The position numbers and the translations under genes were made by a program. A stretch of DNA of 64,000 nt, taken from the NCBI GenBank assembly GCA_048465415.1, contig DBFWLO010000019.1, forward strand, positions 248,001 to 312,000. The letters are read 5' to 3'. Shown here piece after piece: positions 25,901-33,439 of this stretch. How positions within the stretch are numbered: the stretch's first letter is position 1; every line of letters starts with the position of its first letter. A model generated the notes under the pieces. The model was not told the DNA's origin, did not search any database, and was given only the letters and a program-made list of their open reading frames with translations. The stretch comes from Scatosoma sp048465415 (GTDB taxonomy: Bacteria; Bacillota; Clostridia; Christensenellales; Borkfalkiaceae).

Positions 25901-26880
25901 GTGGTTCTGCCGGAGGGATTGATTTCGCCGTTCAAAATTTTGCCGATCGCGTCGAAGGCGTTCTGGCCGCCGCCCGGCGCCCACAGTATGGATTGGATCT
26001 TATCGTTCTCCACGACGAGTTCCCGGTCGAGTTCCATGACGTTGGCCGTGTTGAGAATGAGTACGACTTTGCCGAATTTTTCGGTGACTTCTTTGATGAG
26101 CGCCTCTTCGTTGTCGTCGAGTTCGAGATAGTGCTCGAAGGGATCGCTCTCCCTGCCCTCGCCGCCGTAAGCCGTATAGTCTTCGCCGCCGTTTTCGTAC
26201 TGGCCGCGCGTCATGTTGGCGTTGGCGTTTTTACTGGTCGGGACTTTGCCTTCGTCCGCTTCCGAGACCAGCGAGGAAGTGGGAAGGTCTGTGCCCTCGC
26301 CGCCCGTGCGGGAGAGGACGATCACCGCCGCGTCGTCGTAAGAAGCGTAGGAATCCTTGACCGCCTGCGTGTACTTGGACTGCGGCGTTTCCGCCGTGGG
26401 GAAATAGGAATGATAATTGTAGGAGCTGAATCCCATAGACGGCCGTTTCGCACCCGAAGAAGCGGCGTCTTTATAGAAGCTCTCCAAAACGGGATTGACT
26501 TTGTAGCCGACGTTTTTCAGGCTGTCGATGATCCCGATGGTGTTCCCCGACGTACCGCCCGACGAACCCGTGCCCGAATACACGGGATCCACGGAGTTTT
26601 TGCCGAAGACGCTGATCCGTTTGACCGATTTCGAGAAGGGAAGATTGCGCTTGTTGTTCTTCAACAGCACGAACCCTTCCGCGCCCGCCTGTTTGTTGAG
26701 TTCGGCCGACGCGTCCAGGACCTCCTGCACGCTGTCGTAGTCGGTCTTGTACTTCCCGACGCCCTTCGTCCCGTCGGCGAACGCGTCGAAATAGGACGTA
26801 CCCGCGGCGCCGCACGCCATCAGCGCGCCCATCGCCAAAGCTGCAAGAGCCTTTTGGGAGACTCTTTTGGAATGATTCAT
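22963..26880 (-). CDS. Large permuted GH3 glycosidase with Ig repeats, collagen-like stalk and membrane anchor
   Basis: The 1305-residue protein has an N-terminal signal region (AALAMGALMACGAAG), the GH3 sandwich (SRTGGEGTDLP), a fibronectin-III-like domain (about 430-560), then the permuted TIM barrel with nucleophile Asp940 in GLVVTDAHGEG. It continues with two He_PIG Ig-like repeats (LPEGLSL twice), a collagen-like run of Gly-X-Y triplets (GENGAPGEKGDKGDKGDKGD), a membrane helix (FVLVGAALVGVLACTLL) and KKKKND. So the enzyme stands on a triple-helix-capable stalk at the cell surface. It is the first gene of the GH3 operon under a promoter with a probable LytTR site. Confidence 0.88.
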   Translation of the reverse strand: MNHSKRVSQKALAALAMGALMACGAAGTSYFDAFADGTKGVGKYKTDYDSVQEVLDASAELNKQAGAEGFVLLKNNKRNLPFSKSVKRISVFGKNSVDPVYSGTGSSGGTSGNTIGIIDSLKNVGYKVNPVLESFYKDAASSGAKRPSMGFSSYNYHSYFPTAETPQSKYTQAVKDSYASYDDAAVIVLSRTGGEGTDLPTSSLVSEADEGKVPTSKNANANMTRGQYENGGEDYTAYGGEGRESDPFEHYLELDDNEEALIKEVTEKFGKVVLILNTANVMELDRELVVENDKIQSILWAPGGGQNAFDAIGKILNGEINPSGRTTDTFAADFKEDPVWNNFGDNMVGWYQNSETGNQYTTEDGVAYTTNTNVQVYETSYEEGIYTGYKYWETRGYTDGAEWYEDHVNYAFGHGLSYTDFAWEVGEVKLSTSSLTEKSRISVDVKVTNIGTTSGKDVVELYFSAPYTAGETEKAHVALAAFEKTSELKPGRSETLTLEFDAFDMASFDAFDKDKDGHKGYELDAGTYTFYVGKNAHDSWTNGVAKTVELAKDINVDKDLKTGAEIDSLFQESTDEMENRTLSRNDWEGTWPAAPLWFDVDNDTTIDPLWMAEYKYKHEGKAWTSADTSVTPKYLKKGKAELVKSEEWLSNFDMPIAAGGEADFVVDPEYDKGQPWYSATAPAFRAADQAYDAENPAPIQLKDLAGYALEDAKWDQLVSQLTIEQCYSMLNCIFQCNAMPAIGSPVAGHSDGPLGINGAWVGGGENMVKPMGGMAKFGFATETLIGCTWNKEIARKQGTLVGEYGLWAHVVGWYAPAANIHRSPFSGRNFEYYSEDAALSGYMVSEVVAGARAKGMITFMKHYALNDQESMREGVAIWADEQTMRENYFKPFEWAIKKGGSNGAMSAFNRIGFDWTGTNYNFLTKLTRNEWGFKGLVVTDAHGEGFGYMYSNLMMRMGNDLSLDGRAGTIARHTNTAAGNTPTQLTALHNTMKNIFYTVLNSSAMKNGYAASAQTTYTAEGETISVAPGTAVELSVADGEAGARYTVTTGSLPEGLSLVGDKIVGTVSASAKSGAYSVKIAKVYKGAGDGEEWLSSMKYAGRGLQGIVTYTINVSVGDLANGCVGFNYAASVAGENDAAGTTYALKEGSVLPEGLSLSKNGVITGVPAAAGDYTFTVAAKSGDTTSETVYRISVGEQSVAGIASIEKTATVGNVDYYTVTMTDGTTYTFTVTNGTDGADGANGENGAPGEKGDKGDKGDKGDQGEAGAAGSGCKSSLGTNVSFVLVGAALVGVLACTLLKKKKND

Positions 26881-26926
26881 TAGTTTTCCTCCATATAATT
26901 ATTTCTTTGCCTCGTAAGCACCGCTT

Positions 26927-26954
26927 ATTATAAATAGGAACGAAAACTTTGCAA
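26927..26954 (-). promoter_or_regulatory. Promoter of the GH3 operon
   Basis: Minus strand TTGCAA (26954-26949), 16 bp, TATAAT (26932-26927). The imperfect -35 is consistent with need for an activator. Confidence 0.65.
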
Positions 26955-26961
26955 GCGATCT

Positions 26962-26993
26962 GGCGAAAACGGTCGTTTTGCGGGCGAAAACGG
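26962..26993 (-). promoter_or_regulatory. Direct repeat, probable LytTR operator
   Basis: CCGTTTTCGCC occurs twice on the minus strand (26972-26962 and 26993-26983), exactly 21 bp apart, starting 7 bp upstream of the GH3 -35. LytTR regulators such as AgrA bind 9-bp direct repeats of the type (A/T)(A/C)CGTT separated by 12 bp next to a weak -35. A LytTR regulator is encoded about 1.3 kb upstream. Confidence 0.65.
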
Positions 26994-27003
26994 AAAACGG
27001 GGC

Positions 27004-27033
27004 AAAAAAAATCCACAGCCTTGCGACTGCGGA
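27004..27033 (-). terminator. Terminator of the two-component operon
   Basis: TCCGCAG/CTGTGGA stem followed on the minus strand by eight T. Confidence 0.85.
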
Positions 27034-27043
27034 AAAAAAATAT

Positions 27044-28303
27044 TCAGGTTCTCGGAACGAGGAGGAAAACGTCGAGACGGAAGATGTCGTCGTTTATGGA
27101 AAAGGCGATCTCGCCGCCGTACTTTTCCGCGATCATCTTGATGCTCTTGACGCCGAAGCCGTGATAATTGCGATCTTTGGGGGATATGGGAAGTCCCTCG
27201 CCGAAGGTGATTTCGCCCGCGAAATAGTTTTCGATGCGGATCACGGAAAGCCCCGTCCGCGAGATTTCGCTGATGCTGATCACTTTTTTCTCGTCCGGCA
27301 GGCGTTCCACGCTCTCGATCGCGTTGTCGATCGCGTTGCCGAACAGCGAATAGACGTCGCTCGGCGAAAAATGGTTCAGATTTTTGCCGTTGAGCATACA
27401 GGTGAGACGAATGTTTTTTCTCGTGCACAATAGGCTCTTTTCCGTGAGCACGATGTCGAGCGCGTCGCTGCCCGTCTTGAAATCGCTGTCGTAGATATTG
27501 ATGGCGTCGGAGAGCTTATGCAGTTCCTCCTCGTCCACACGGCCTTTCAATCCGGAGATCTGATAGCGCAGGTCGTGGCATTTGACGTTGATGATGTCGA
27601 TGTTCTCCTTGCTCTCGTCGAACTGGCGCTTGGCGGCATGCACCATGTGCCGCAAAACGGCCAGCTCCGTCTCGTTCTTTTTCAGATCGAGAAAAGAAAT
27701 TTCCAAAAAGACGGCCAGAAAGCAGGTGATAATCGAAAAGATACAGACGACGTAGATGGCGTTGAAGTAGCGGATCGCGCCCCAGAAGGAAACGAATACC
27801 GTGACGACGAGGACGAGCGCCGAGAGAATGACCTGATACTTATTATTGACGACGAAGGTCTCGCCCTTTTTCAGCCGGCGCGTAAAGACCAGATACAGCC
27901 CGCCGATCACGGCCGCCGTGAGGAGGAGCAGGAATACCTCCCCCCAGCGCCCGAACGGGTTTTTCAGCAGCATATCGAGAAGTCTGTAAAGCTGATAGGA
28001 AATATGCTGTCCGCAGTAGGCCATGATCCCCGCGAACAGATACGTCCAGAAATCCCCTTTAAAAGCGAGAACCATAGCCGCGCCCGTGAGCAGAAACACG
28101 GACAGATAGTGGAAGGAATAAAGGAAGGTATACGGAGAACGCGGCGGACGCGTCCAGACGCAGGAAAGAACCAAAGACGGGATACAGCCGAGCAGAAAAC
28201 GGAGAAGCCAATGTTTTCGCCGCGGAAAGCGGAGGCAGATGACAAATTCCGCCGTCAGCAGCACCAGAGCAAAGTTTAAATATGTATAGATAGTCCAAAG
28301 CAT
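27044..28303 (-). CDS. GHKL sensor histidine kinase (AgrC-like)
   Basis: The 419-residue protein has about six N-terminal membrane helices (1-205), a coiled linker, the phospho-acceptor region NVKCHDLRYQ, the N-box NAIDNAIES and the G-box HGFGVKSIKMIAEKYGG, as in the AgrC/FsrC group of peptide-sensing kinases. The frame extends upstream of ATG 28303, but GGAGAGAGT immediately before this ATG fixes the start. It follows the response-regulator gene by 8 bp. No autoinducer-peptide or AgrB gene is visible, so the signal is unknown. Adjacent GH3 genes suggest it controls glycan use. Confidence 0.88.
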   Translation of the reverse strand: MLWTIYTYLNFALVLLTAEFVICLRFPRRKHWLLRFLLGCIPSLVLSCVWTRPPRSPYTFLYSFHYLSVFLLTGAAMVLAFKGDFWTYLFAGIMAYCGQHISYQLYRLLDMLLKNPFGRWGEVFLLLLTAAVIGGLYLVFTRRLKKGETFVVNNKYQVILSALVLVVTVFVSFWGAIRYFNAIYVVCIFSIITCFLAVFLEISFLDLKKNETELAVLRHMVHAAKRQFDESKENIDIINVKCHDLRYQISGLKGRVDEEELHKLSDAINIYDSDFKTGSDALDIVLTEKSLLCTRKNIRLTCMLNGKNLNHFSPSDVYSLFGNAIDNAIESVERLPDEKKVISISEISRTGLSVIRIENYFAGEITFGEGLPISPKDRNYHGFGVKSIKMIAEKYGGEIAFSINDDIFRLDVFLLVPRT

Positions 28304-28311
28304 ACTCTCTC

Positions 28312-29013
28312 CTATAAACGGAAGCTGCGCATCAACGCCTGCACAAACTCTTTTTTCCGCGCGCGGCTGATTTGCAGCTCCTCCCCGCCCACCGTCACGA
28401 CGCTGCCGTTGATTTCCGTACAGTATTTCAAATTGACGATATAGCTCGTGTTGCTCCTGAAAAAGCCGAAGGGCGAAAATTTTTCGTCCAATTCCTTCAT
28501 GCTCATACCTCGATAGTCGTAAACGCCTTCCTTCGTATGGAACGTGATGGTGTGGGAAAAGGATTCGATATAGATAATGTCGTCGCCCCGGAAACACTTC
28601 ACGCCGCCGCGGAAGGGGACGGTGACGACGAGGTCCTCTTTCCGTTTGGCGGCGCGGATACGCTCCATGCGCATGAACAGATCGGCGTACCGGCAGGGCT
28701 TCAAAAAATAATCGAGCGCGTTGACCTCATAGCCGCAGATGGCGTATTTGGCGATATTGGTGACAAAGATGATAAAAATATTCCCGTCGAATTCCCGCAG
28801 TTTTCTCGCGGTGGCCATACCGTCGGGAGCCGGCATTTCTATATCCATAAACACGACGTCGTAGGCGGAAACGTATTTATCGAGAAACAAAAACCCCGAA
28901 GAAAAAGTACGGATTTGCACCTCTTCCCCGGTCTCCGCCGCGTACCGGTCGAGGTATTCGGTCAAAACCGCGGCGTCCTGCCCGTTGTCTTCCACTATTG
29001 CCACTTTGATCAT
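28312..29013 (-). CDS. LytTR-family response regulator
   Basis: The 233-residue protein has a CheY-like receiver (phospho-acceptor Asp57 in VFMDIEMP, Lys in FLKPC) and a C-terminal LytTR DNA-binding domain (about 130-230; YIESFSHTITFHT, FRSNTSYIVNLKY). It is the first gene of the operon with the GHKL kinase. A matching 21-bp-period direct repeat lies upstream of the GH3 operon promoter, the most likely target. Confidence 0.92.
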   Translation of the reverse strand: MIKVAIVEDNGQDAAVLTEYLDRYAAETGEEVQIRTFSSGFLFLDKYVSAYDVVFMDIEMPAPDGMATARKLREFDGNIFIIFVTNIAKYAICGYEVNALDYFLKPCRYADLFMRMERIRAAKRKEDLVVTVPFRGGVKCFRGDDIIYIESFSHTITFHTKEGVYDYRGMSMKELDEKFSPFGFFRSNTSYIVNLKYCTEINGSVVTVGGEELQISRARKKEFVQALMRSFRL

Positions 29014-29088
29014 GATTCCCCTCGCTGGCGCTCAAATGATCTTCGTGCGGTTCCCCCACGAAATTTACAGATCGCTTATCCGTTAACG

Positions 29089-29117
29089 ATTATAATACAT
29101 TCTTTCCTTTTTGTCAA
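29089..29117 (-). promoter_or_regulatory. Promoter of the two-component operon
   Basis: Minus strand TTGACA (29117-29112), 17 bp, TATAAT (29094-29089). Confidence 0.85.
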
Positions 29118-29148
29118 CAGGAAAAATAAAAATATGCCTTTACAAACG

Positions 29149-29179
29149 AACAAACGAACCCCCTCGGAGTTCGTTTGTT
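29149..29179. terminator. Hairpin after asnA
   Basis: AACAAACGAAC/GTTCGTTTGTT, 11 bp with a 9-nt loop, at the end of the long amino-acid operon. It resembles the yggS end hairpin. No strong T-run follows. Confidence 0.5.
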
Positions 29180-29205
29180 GGATTTTAAGAGGAAAAAAAC
29201 CGACT

Positions 29206-30213
29206 TTACAGGATAGGAATCCCCTTGCTTTTACATACCGCGAGTACGTCCTCCCCCCAAAGGGAGGCCTGCACTTCGCCGATGTGCAATTTTTCGAGCA
29301 GCAGCATACACAGGCGCGACTGACCGATTCCCCCGCCGACGGTGAGAGGCAGCGCGCCGGCCGCGACCATCTGATGATAAGGATAAATCATTCTCTCTTC
29401 TTGATCGGATATTTTCAGCTGGCGGCGAAGCGCCGCCCCGTCTACGCGGATCCCCATCGAAGAGAGCTCGATCGGCTGTTTCAGCGTTTCGTTCCAGAAC
29501 AATATGTCGCCGTTCAAAGTCCAGTCGTCGTAGTCGGGCGCCCGGCCGTCGTGGGGAACGCCGCTTCTGAGCGTATCGCCGATCCCCATCAGAAACACGG
29601 TGTGGTGCGCTTCGCAGACGGCGCGTTCCCGCTCTTTGGGAGTCAGCTCCGGATATGCTTCCTCCAACTCCCGGGCGGTGACGAAAAATACTTCCCGGTC
29701 GAGTTTGCGCGTGAGGGCGGGAAACATCTTTTTGACGCGGTTATGCGTGTCGATCACCGCGTCTACGATCCGCCGCACGATGGTTTTTAAAAACGTCGCA
29801 TTCCGTTCCTCTTTGGTGATCGCAAGTTCCCAGTCCCATTGATCGACGAATACGGAATGGAGGTTATCCATATCGTCGTCGCGGCGGATCGCGTTCATAT
29901 CCGCGTACAAACCTTCGCCCGGGCAAAAGCCGTAGCGATAGAGCGCCATGCGTTTCCACTTGGCGAGGGACTGAACGATTTCGCAGGCCGCACCCGTCTC
30001 TTTAAGCTCAAATTCCACTTTTCTCTCCACGCCGCTTAAATCGTCGTTGATGCCGCTCGACTTGGCCACGAACAGCGGCGCGGTGATCCGTTCGAGATTG
30101 AGCCGCTCCGCGAGCGAACGTTCGAACACGTCTTTCACCGCTTTGATCGCCCGCTCCGTCTCTCTTAAATTCAAAACGGAAGCGTAATCTTCCGGTATCA
30201 CCAAACCTCTCAC
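29206..30213 (-). CDS. asnA: Aspartate-ammonia ligase
   Basis: The 335-residue AsnA makes asparagine from aspartate, ammonia and ATP. It has a class-II-synthetase-like fold with LNLERITAPLFV, GINDDLSGVERKVEF, HSVFVDQWDWE and the GGGIGQSRLCMLLL ending typical of the family. GTG 30213 is used as start, giving the expected beginning RGLVIPEDY. It is the last gene of a long operon, 36 bp after proA. Aspartate could come from the citrate-branch metabolism encoded upstream. Confidence 0.95.
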   Translation of the reverse strand: MRGLVIPEDYASVLNLRETERAIKAVKDVFERSLAERLNLERITAPLFVAKSSGINDDLSGVERKVEFELKETGAACEIVQSLAKWKRMALYRYGFCPGEGLYADMNAIRRDDDMDNLHSVFVDQWDWELAITKEERNATFLKTIVRRIVDAVIDTHNRVKKMFPALTRKLDREVFFVTARELEEAYPELTPKERERAVCEAHHTVFLMGIGDTLRSGVPHDGRAPDYDDWTLNGDILFWNETLKQPIELSSMGIRVDGAALRRQLKISDQEERMIYPYHQMVAAGALPLTVGGGIGQSRLCMLLLEKLHIGEVQASLWGEDVLAVCKSKGIPIL

Positions 30214-30249
30214 TGATCCTCTCCCGAATGATTTCTTTTTTCCGACGCC

Positions 30250-31509
30250 TTATCGGATCTGGCCGTCGCCAAAAATACGGTACCGATAGGACGTGAGCTC
30301 TTTGAGTCCCATGGGGCCGCGCGCGTGCAATTTCTGGGTGGAAATCCCGAGTTCGCAGCCGAGCCCGAACTCGCCGCCGTCCGTGAAGCGGGTGGAGGCG
30401 TTGACATAGACCGCCGCGCTGTCGACGAGGGACAAAAAAGTTTCCCGCGCCCCTTTATCCTCCGCAACGATCGCTTCGCTGTGTCCCGTCGAGTGCCGGG
30501 AAATATGCTCCGCCGCCTCCAATACGTCGTCGACGATTTTGACGGCGAGGATATAATCGAGAAATTCCGTATCGAAGTCCTCTTCTTTCGCCGGCGTACC
30601 CTCGACGATTCCGGCGGCACGTTCGTCGAGCCGGAGTTCCACAGTCGTTTTACCCGCCTGTCGGCGCTCGTCGACGAGCCGTTTTTTGAGCGTGGGCAGA
30701 AACGCGGCCGCGACGTCGCGGTGGACGAGGCAGACCTCGGCGGCGTTGCACACGGAGGGGCGGCCGGTCTTGGCGTTGTCGACAATTTTAAGCGCTTTAT
30801 CGAGATCCGCGCTCTTATCCACATAAATATGGCAGATGCCGGTGCCCGTCTCGATGCAGGGCACGATCGCGTTCTCGACGCAGGAACGAATGAGGCCGGC
30901 GCCGCCGCGCGGGATCAGGAGGTCGACGAAGCCGCGCGCGCGCATGAGCGTTTCCGCGCCAGCGCGCGAAGCGTCCTCGACGATATTGACGAGATCGGCG
31001 GGAAGCCCCAGCGAGGCGAGCGCGCGGCGCATGGAGCTTACGATCTCGAAAGAAGAAGCGAACGCTTCTTTGCCGCCGCGAAGAATACAGACGTTGCCGC
31101 TTTTTAAACAGAGCGCCGCCGCGTCGGAAGCGACGTTGGGCCGGCTTTCGTAGATGATCGCCACGACGCCCATCGGCACGGAGACCTTTTCGATTTTGAG
31201 GCCGTTGGGACGCACGGCGCTTTCGAGGATCCGGCCGGCGGGATCTTCGAGCGCCGTCAAAGCGCGGACGCCCTCCGCCATGCCCGCGATCCGTTCTTTC
31301 GTCAGCGTCAGCCGATCGAGCATGACCTCGGAGATGTGTCCCCGCGCCCGATCCAGATCCCCTTGATTGGCGGCGAGGATTTTTTCCGTATCTTCGATCA
31401 GCGCGTCCGCAATTTTGTTCAAAGCCGCGTTCTTTTCCGCCGCCGAAAGCGACGCCGCTTTTGTTTTGGCGCATCTGGCCGCTTTTAGAATTTCCTCGGT
31501 CGTCCTCAT
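30250..31509 (-). CDS. proA: Gamma-glutamyl phosphate reductase
   Basis: The 419-residue aldehyde-dehydrogenase-fold enzyme reduces glutamyl-5-phosphate to glutamate semialdehyde with NADPH. The catalytic Cys lies in CIETGTGICHIYVDK; VSVPMGVVAIIYESRPNV and FTDGGEFGLGCE are diagnostic. It overlaps proB by 4 bp (ATGA), as is usual for proBA. proC is not in the window, so the last step of proline synthesis must be encoded elsewhere. Confidence 0.96.
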   Translation of the reverse strand: MRTTEEILKAARCAKTKAASLSAAEKNAALNKIADALIEDTEKILAANQGDLDRARGHISEVMLDRLTLTKERIAGMAEGVRALTALEDPAGRILESAVRPNGLKIEKVSVPMGVVAIIYESRPNVASDAAALCLKSGNVCILRGGKEAFASSFEIVSSMRRALASLGLPADLVNIVEDASRAGAETLMRARGFVDLLIPRGGAGLIRSCVENAIVPCIETGTGICHIYVDKSADLDKALKIVDNAKTGRPSVCNAAEVCLVHRDVAAAFLPTLKKRLVDERRQAGKTTVELRLDERAAGIVEGTPAKEEDFDTEFLDYILAVKIVDDVLEAAEHISRHSTGHSEAIVAEDKGARETFLSLVDSAAVYVNASTRFTDGGEFGLGCELGISTQKLHARGPMGLKELTSYRYRIFGDGQIR

Positions 31510-32279
31510 GATTTTTTTCCTCCTATGAACCTGGTGCCGAACGGCCGGCCGTCCACGACGTTATAAAGGGCGAGGGGATTCGCGCCGCTCCCGATGATCA
31601 TGTCAATGCCCGCAGCTGTGGAGAGCTCGGCGGCTTTGAGCTTCGTCCGCATGCCGCCCGTGCCGAGCTGCGAGCCCTTGCCGCCGCCCAGCGCGAAAAT
31701 TTCCGGCGTCAGTTCCTTCACTTCGCGAAGCAGCTCGGCGTCGGGATATCGATGCGGATCCTTCGTATACAGTCCGTCGATGTCCGACAACAGAACGAGC
31801 AGGTCGGCGCGGACGTCCACCGCCACCACCGCCGCGAGCGTGTCGTTGTCGCCGATGACGATTTCTTCCGTCGCTACCGAGTCGTTTTCGTTGATGATCG
31901 GCAATGCGCCCAGTTCGAGGAGGCGGAAAACGGTATTGCGGAAGTTTTCGCAGCGCTTTTCGTTTTCGATGTCCTCGGCCGTCAGAAGGATCTGCGCTAC
32001 CGTATGGTTATACGCGCCGATGAGTCTGTCGTAGGTATACATCAATTCGCACTGTCCCACCGCGGCCGCCGCCTGTTTGGTGGGAATGTCCGCGGGGCGG
32101 CATTTAAGACCGAGCTTTCCCACGCCCATGCCGATCGCGCCCGAGGAGATGAGAATGATCTCGTGGCCGGCGTTTTTCAGATCGCACATGACGCGGCAGA
32201 GCTCTTCGACGCGGCGGATATTCAGTCTGCCCGTCGCGTAGGCAAGCGTGGAGGTTCCTATTTTGACGACGATTCTCAT
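31506..32279 (-). CDS. proB: Glutamate 5-kinase, short form without PUA domain
   Basis: The 257-residue kinase phosphorylates glutamate for proline synthesis. It starts RIVVKIGTSTLA, carries ILISSGAIGMGV, PIINENDSVAT, IGDNDTLAA and GTGGMRTKLKAA, all of the amino-acid-kinase fold. The E. coli enzyme is about 110 residues longer because of a C-terminal PUA domain, which is missing here, as in several clostridia. It lies in an operon that makes its substrate (2-oxoglutarate to glutamate). Confidence 0.95.
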   Translation of the reverse strand: MRIVVKIGTSTLAYATGRLNIRRVEELCRVMCDLKNAGHEIILISSGAIGMGVGKLGLKCRPADIPTKQAAAAVGQCELMYTYDRLIGAYNHTVAQILLTAEDIENEKRCENFRNTVFRLLELGALPIINENDSVATEEIVIGDNDTLAAVVAVDVRADLLVLLSDIDGLYTKDPHRYPDAELLREVKELTPEIFALGGGKGSQLGTGGMRTKLKAAELSTAAGIDMIIGSGANPLALYNVVDGRPFGTRFIGGKKS

Positions 32280-32313
32280 ATTTCTTCCGCCTTTTTTCTC
32301 GTTTGTTCTCTTT

Positions 32314-33435
32314 TCAAAGAGCCTTTAAAACGGCGTCGCCGAACGCTTCCGACTTTTCTCCCGCCGCCGTGCCGTTGCAAAGAACCGTCTCCGCCGCCCT
32401 GTCGATTGCCCCTGCCAGCCTCGCGCTCTGTTCGGCGTACCCTACGTGAGCAAGGAGCATCGCCGACGCGCGCAGAATACTCTCCGGAGAAGCGTATTCG
32501 CCGAGCCCCGCTTCGACCAGCCGCGGCGCGCTGCCGTGCACGGCCTCGAACATCGCGTACCGCGCGCCTATATTGGCGCTGCCCGCCGTGCCCACGCCGC
32601 CCTGGATCTGCGCCGCCTCGTCGGTGATGATGTCGCCGTAGAGATTGGGCAGCACGAACACCTCGAATTTCCGCCGGAGCTCCTCGTTGAGGAGGTTGGC
32701 GCACATGATGTCGATGTAATAGTCCTCGGCGGCAATGCCCGGATATTCCTTCGCCACCTCGTGGCAGATCTCCGAGAATTTGCCGTCCGTCTTCTTCATG
32801 ATATTCGCTTTGGTGACGATACTGACATGCTTTTTGTGATTTTTCGCGGCGAACTCGAAAGCGGCGCGCGCGATCCGGCGCGCGCCCTCGTCCGTGATCA
32901 CCTTGAAATCGAACGCCAAAAGGCCGGGGATCTCGACGCCCGAGCTGCCGAGCACGTATTCCCCTTCCGTGTTTTCGCGAAAAAACGTCCAGTCGATTCC
33001 CGCTTCTTTCACCCGCACCGGCCGCACGTTGGAAAAGAGATCGAGCTCCCGACGCAAAGCGACGTTGGCGCTTTCGAGCGCGCCGCCCTTCGGCGTTTCC
33101 GTCGGACCTTTTAAAAGAACGTCGCATTCCTTGATCGCGCGGAGAGTTTCCTCGGGCACGGAGACACCGAGCCGCGTCCGGTTCGCGATCGTGAGGCCTT
33201 CGATCTCTCTCAGCTCTACCCTGCCCCCGGCGATTTCTTCTTTGAGGAGTGCGCGAAGCGCTTTTTTCGCCTCGCGCACGATGACGGGGCCGATACCGTC
33301 TCCGTCGATGAGTCCGACGACGAGTTTTCCGCCGCGGGAAACTTTTTGCGCGGGTTCCCGCATACGCCGCGCGCGGTCGCATTGACCGATCAACAGTTCT
33401 CTAAACCTTCCGACCGCTTCTTCGATGGCGTCCAT
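32314..33435 (-). CDS. icd: Isocitrate dehydrogenase (IDH/IPMDH family)
   Basis: The 373-residue protein is a beta-decarboxylating dehydrogenase: LIDGDGIGPVI, FFRENTEGEY and NLYGDIITDEAAQIQGGVG (metal and cofactor site) are visible. The family also includes isopropylmalate and tartrate dehydrogenases, but the place directly after Re-citrate synthase and aconitase points to isocitrate. ATG 33435 is chosen because AAGGGGG lies 9 nt upstream and it starts 4 bp after the aconitase stop. The frame extends 16 codons further upstream without support. Confidence 0.87.
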   Translation of the reverse strand: MDAIEEAVGRFRELLIGQCDRARRMREPAQKVSRGGKLVVGLIDGDGIGPVIVREAKKALRALLKEEIAGGRVELREIEGLTIANRTRLGVSVPEETLRAIKECDVLLKGPTETPKGGALESANVALRRELDLFSNVRPVRVKEAGIDWTFFRENTEGEYVLGSSGVEIPGLLAFDFKVITDEGARRIARAAFEFAAKNHKKHVSIVTKANIMKKTDGKFSEICHEVAKEYPGIAAEDYYIDIMCANLLNEELRRKFEVFVLPNLYGDIITDEAAQIQGGVGTAGSANIGARYAMFEAVHGSAPRLVEAGLGEYASPESILRASAMLLAHVGYAEQSARLAGAIDRAAETVLCNGTAAGEKSEAFGDAVLKAL

Positions 33436-33439
33436 GCGC

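Noticed and set aside
18727..26883. Two very long open frames (1293 and 1319 codons) on the plus strand opposite the GH3 genes
   Set aside because: They mirror the GH3 genes in the antisense frame of a GC-rich coding sequence. Their translations are Arg/Gly/Val-rich without domains, while the minus strand has clear catalytic motifs, start signals and promoter.
28304..28597. N-terminal extension of the GHKL kinase up to 28597
   Set aside because: It overlaps the response-regulator gene in another frame and is Arg-rich without motifs. ATG 28303 has a ribosome-binding site and begins the first membrane helix.
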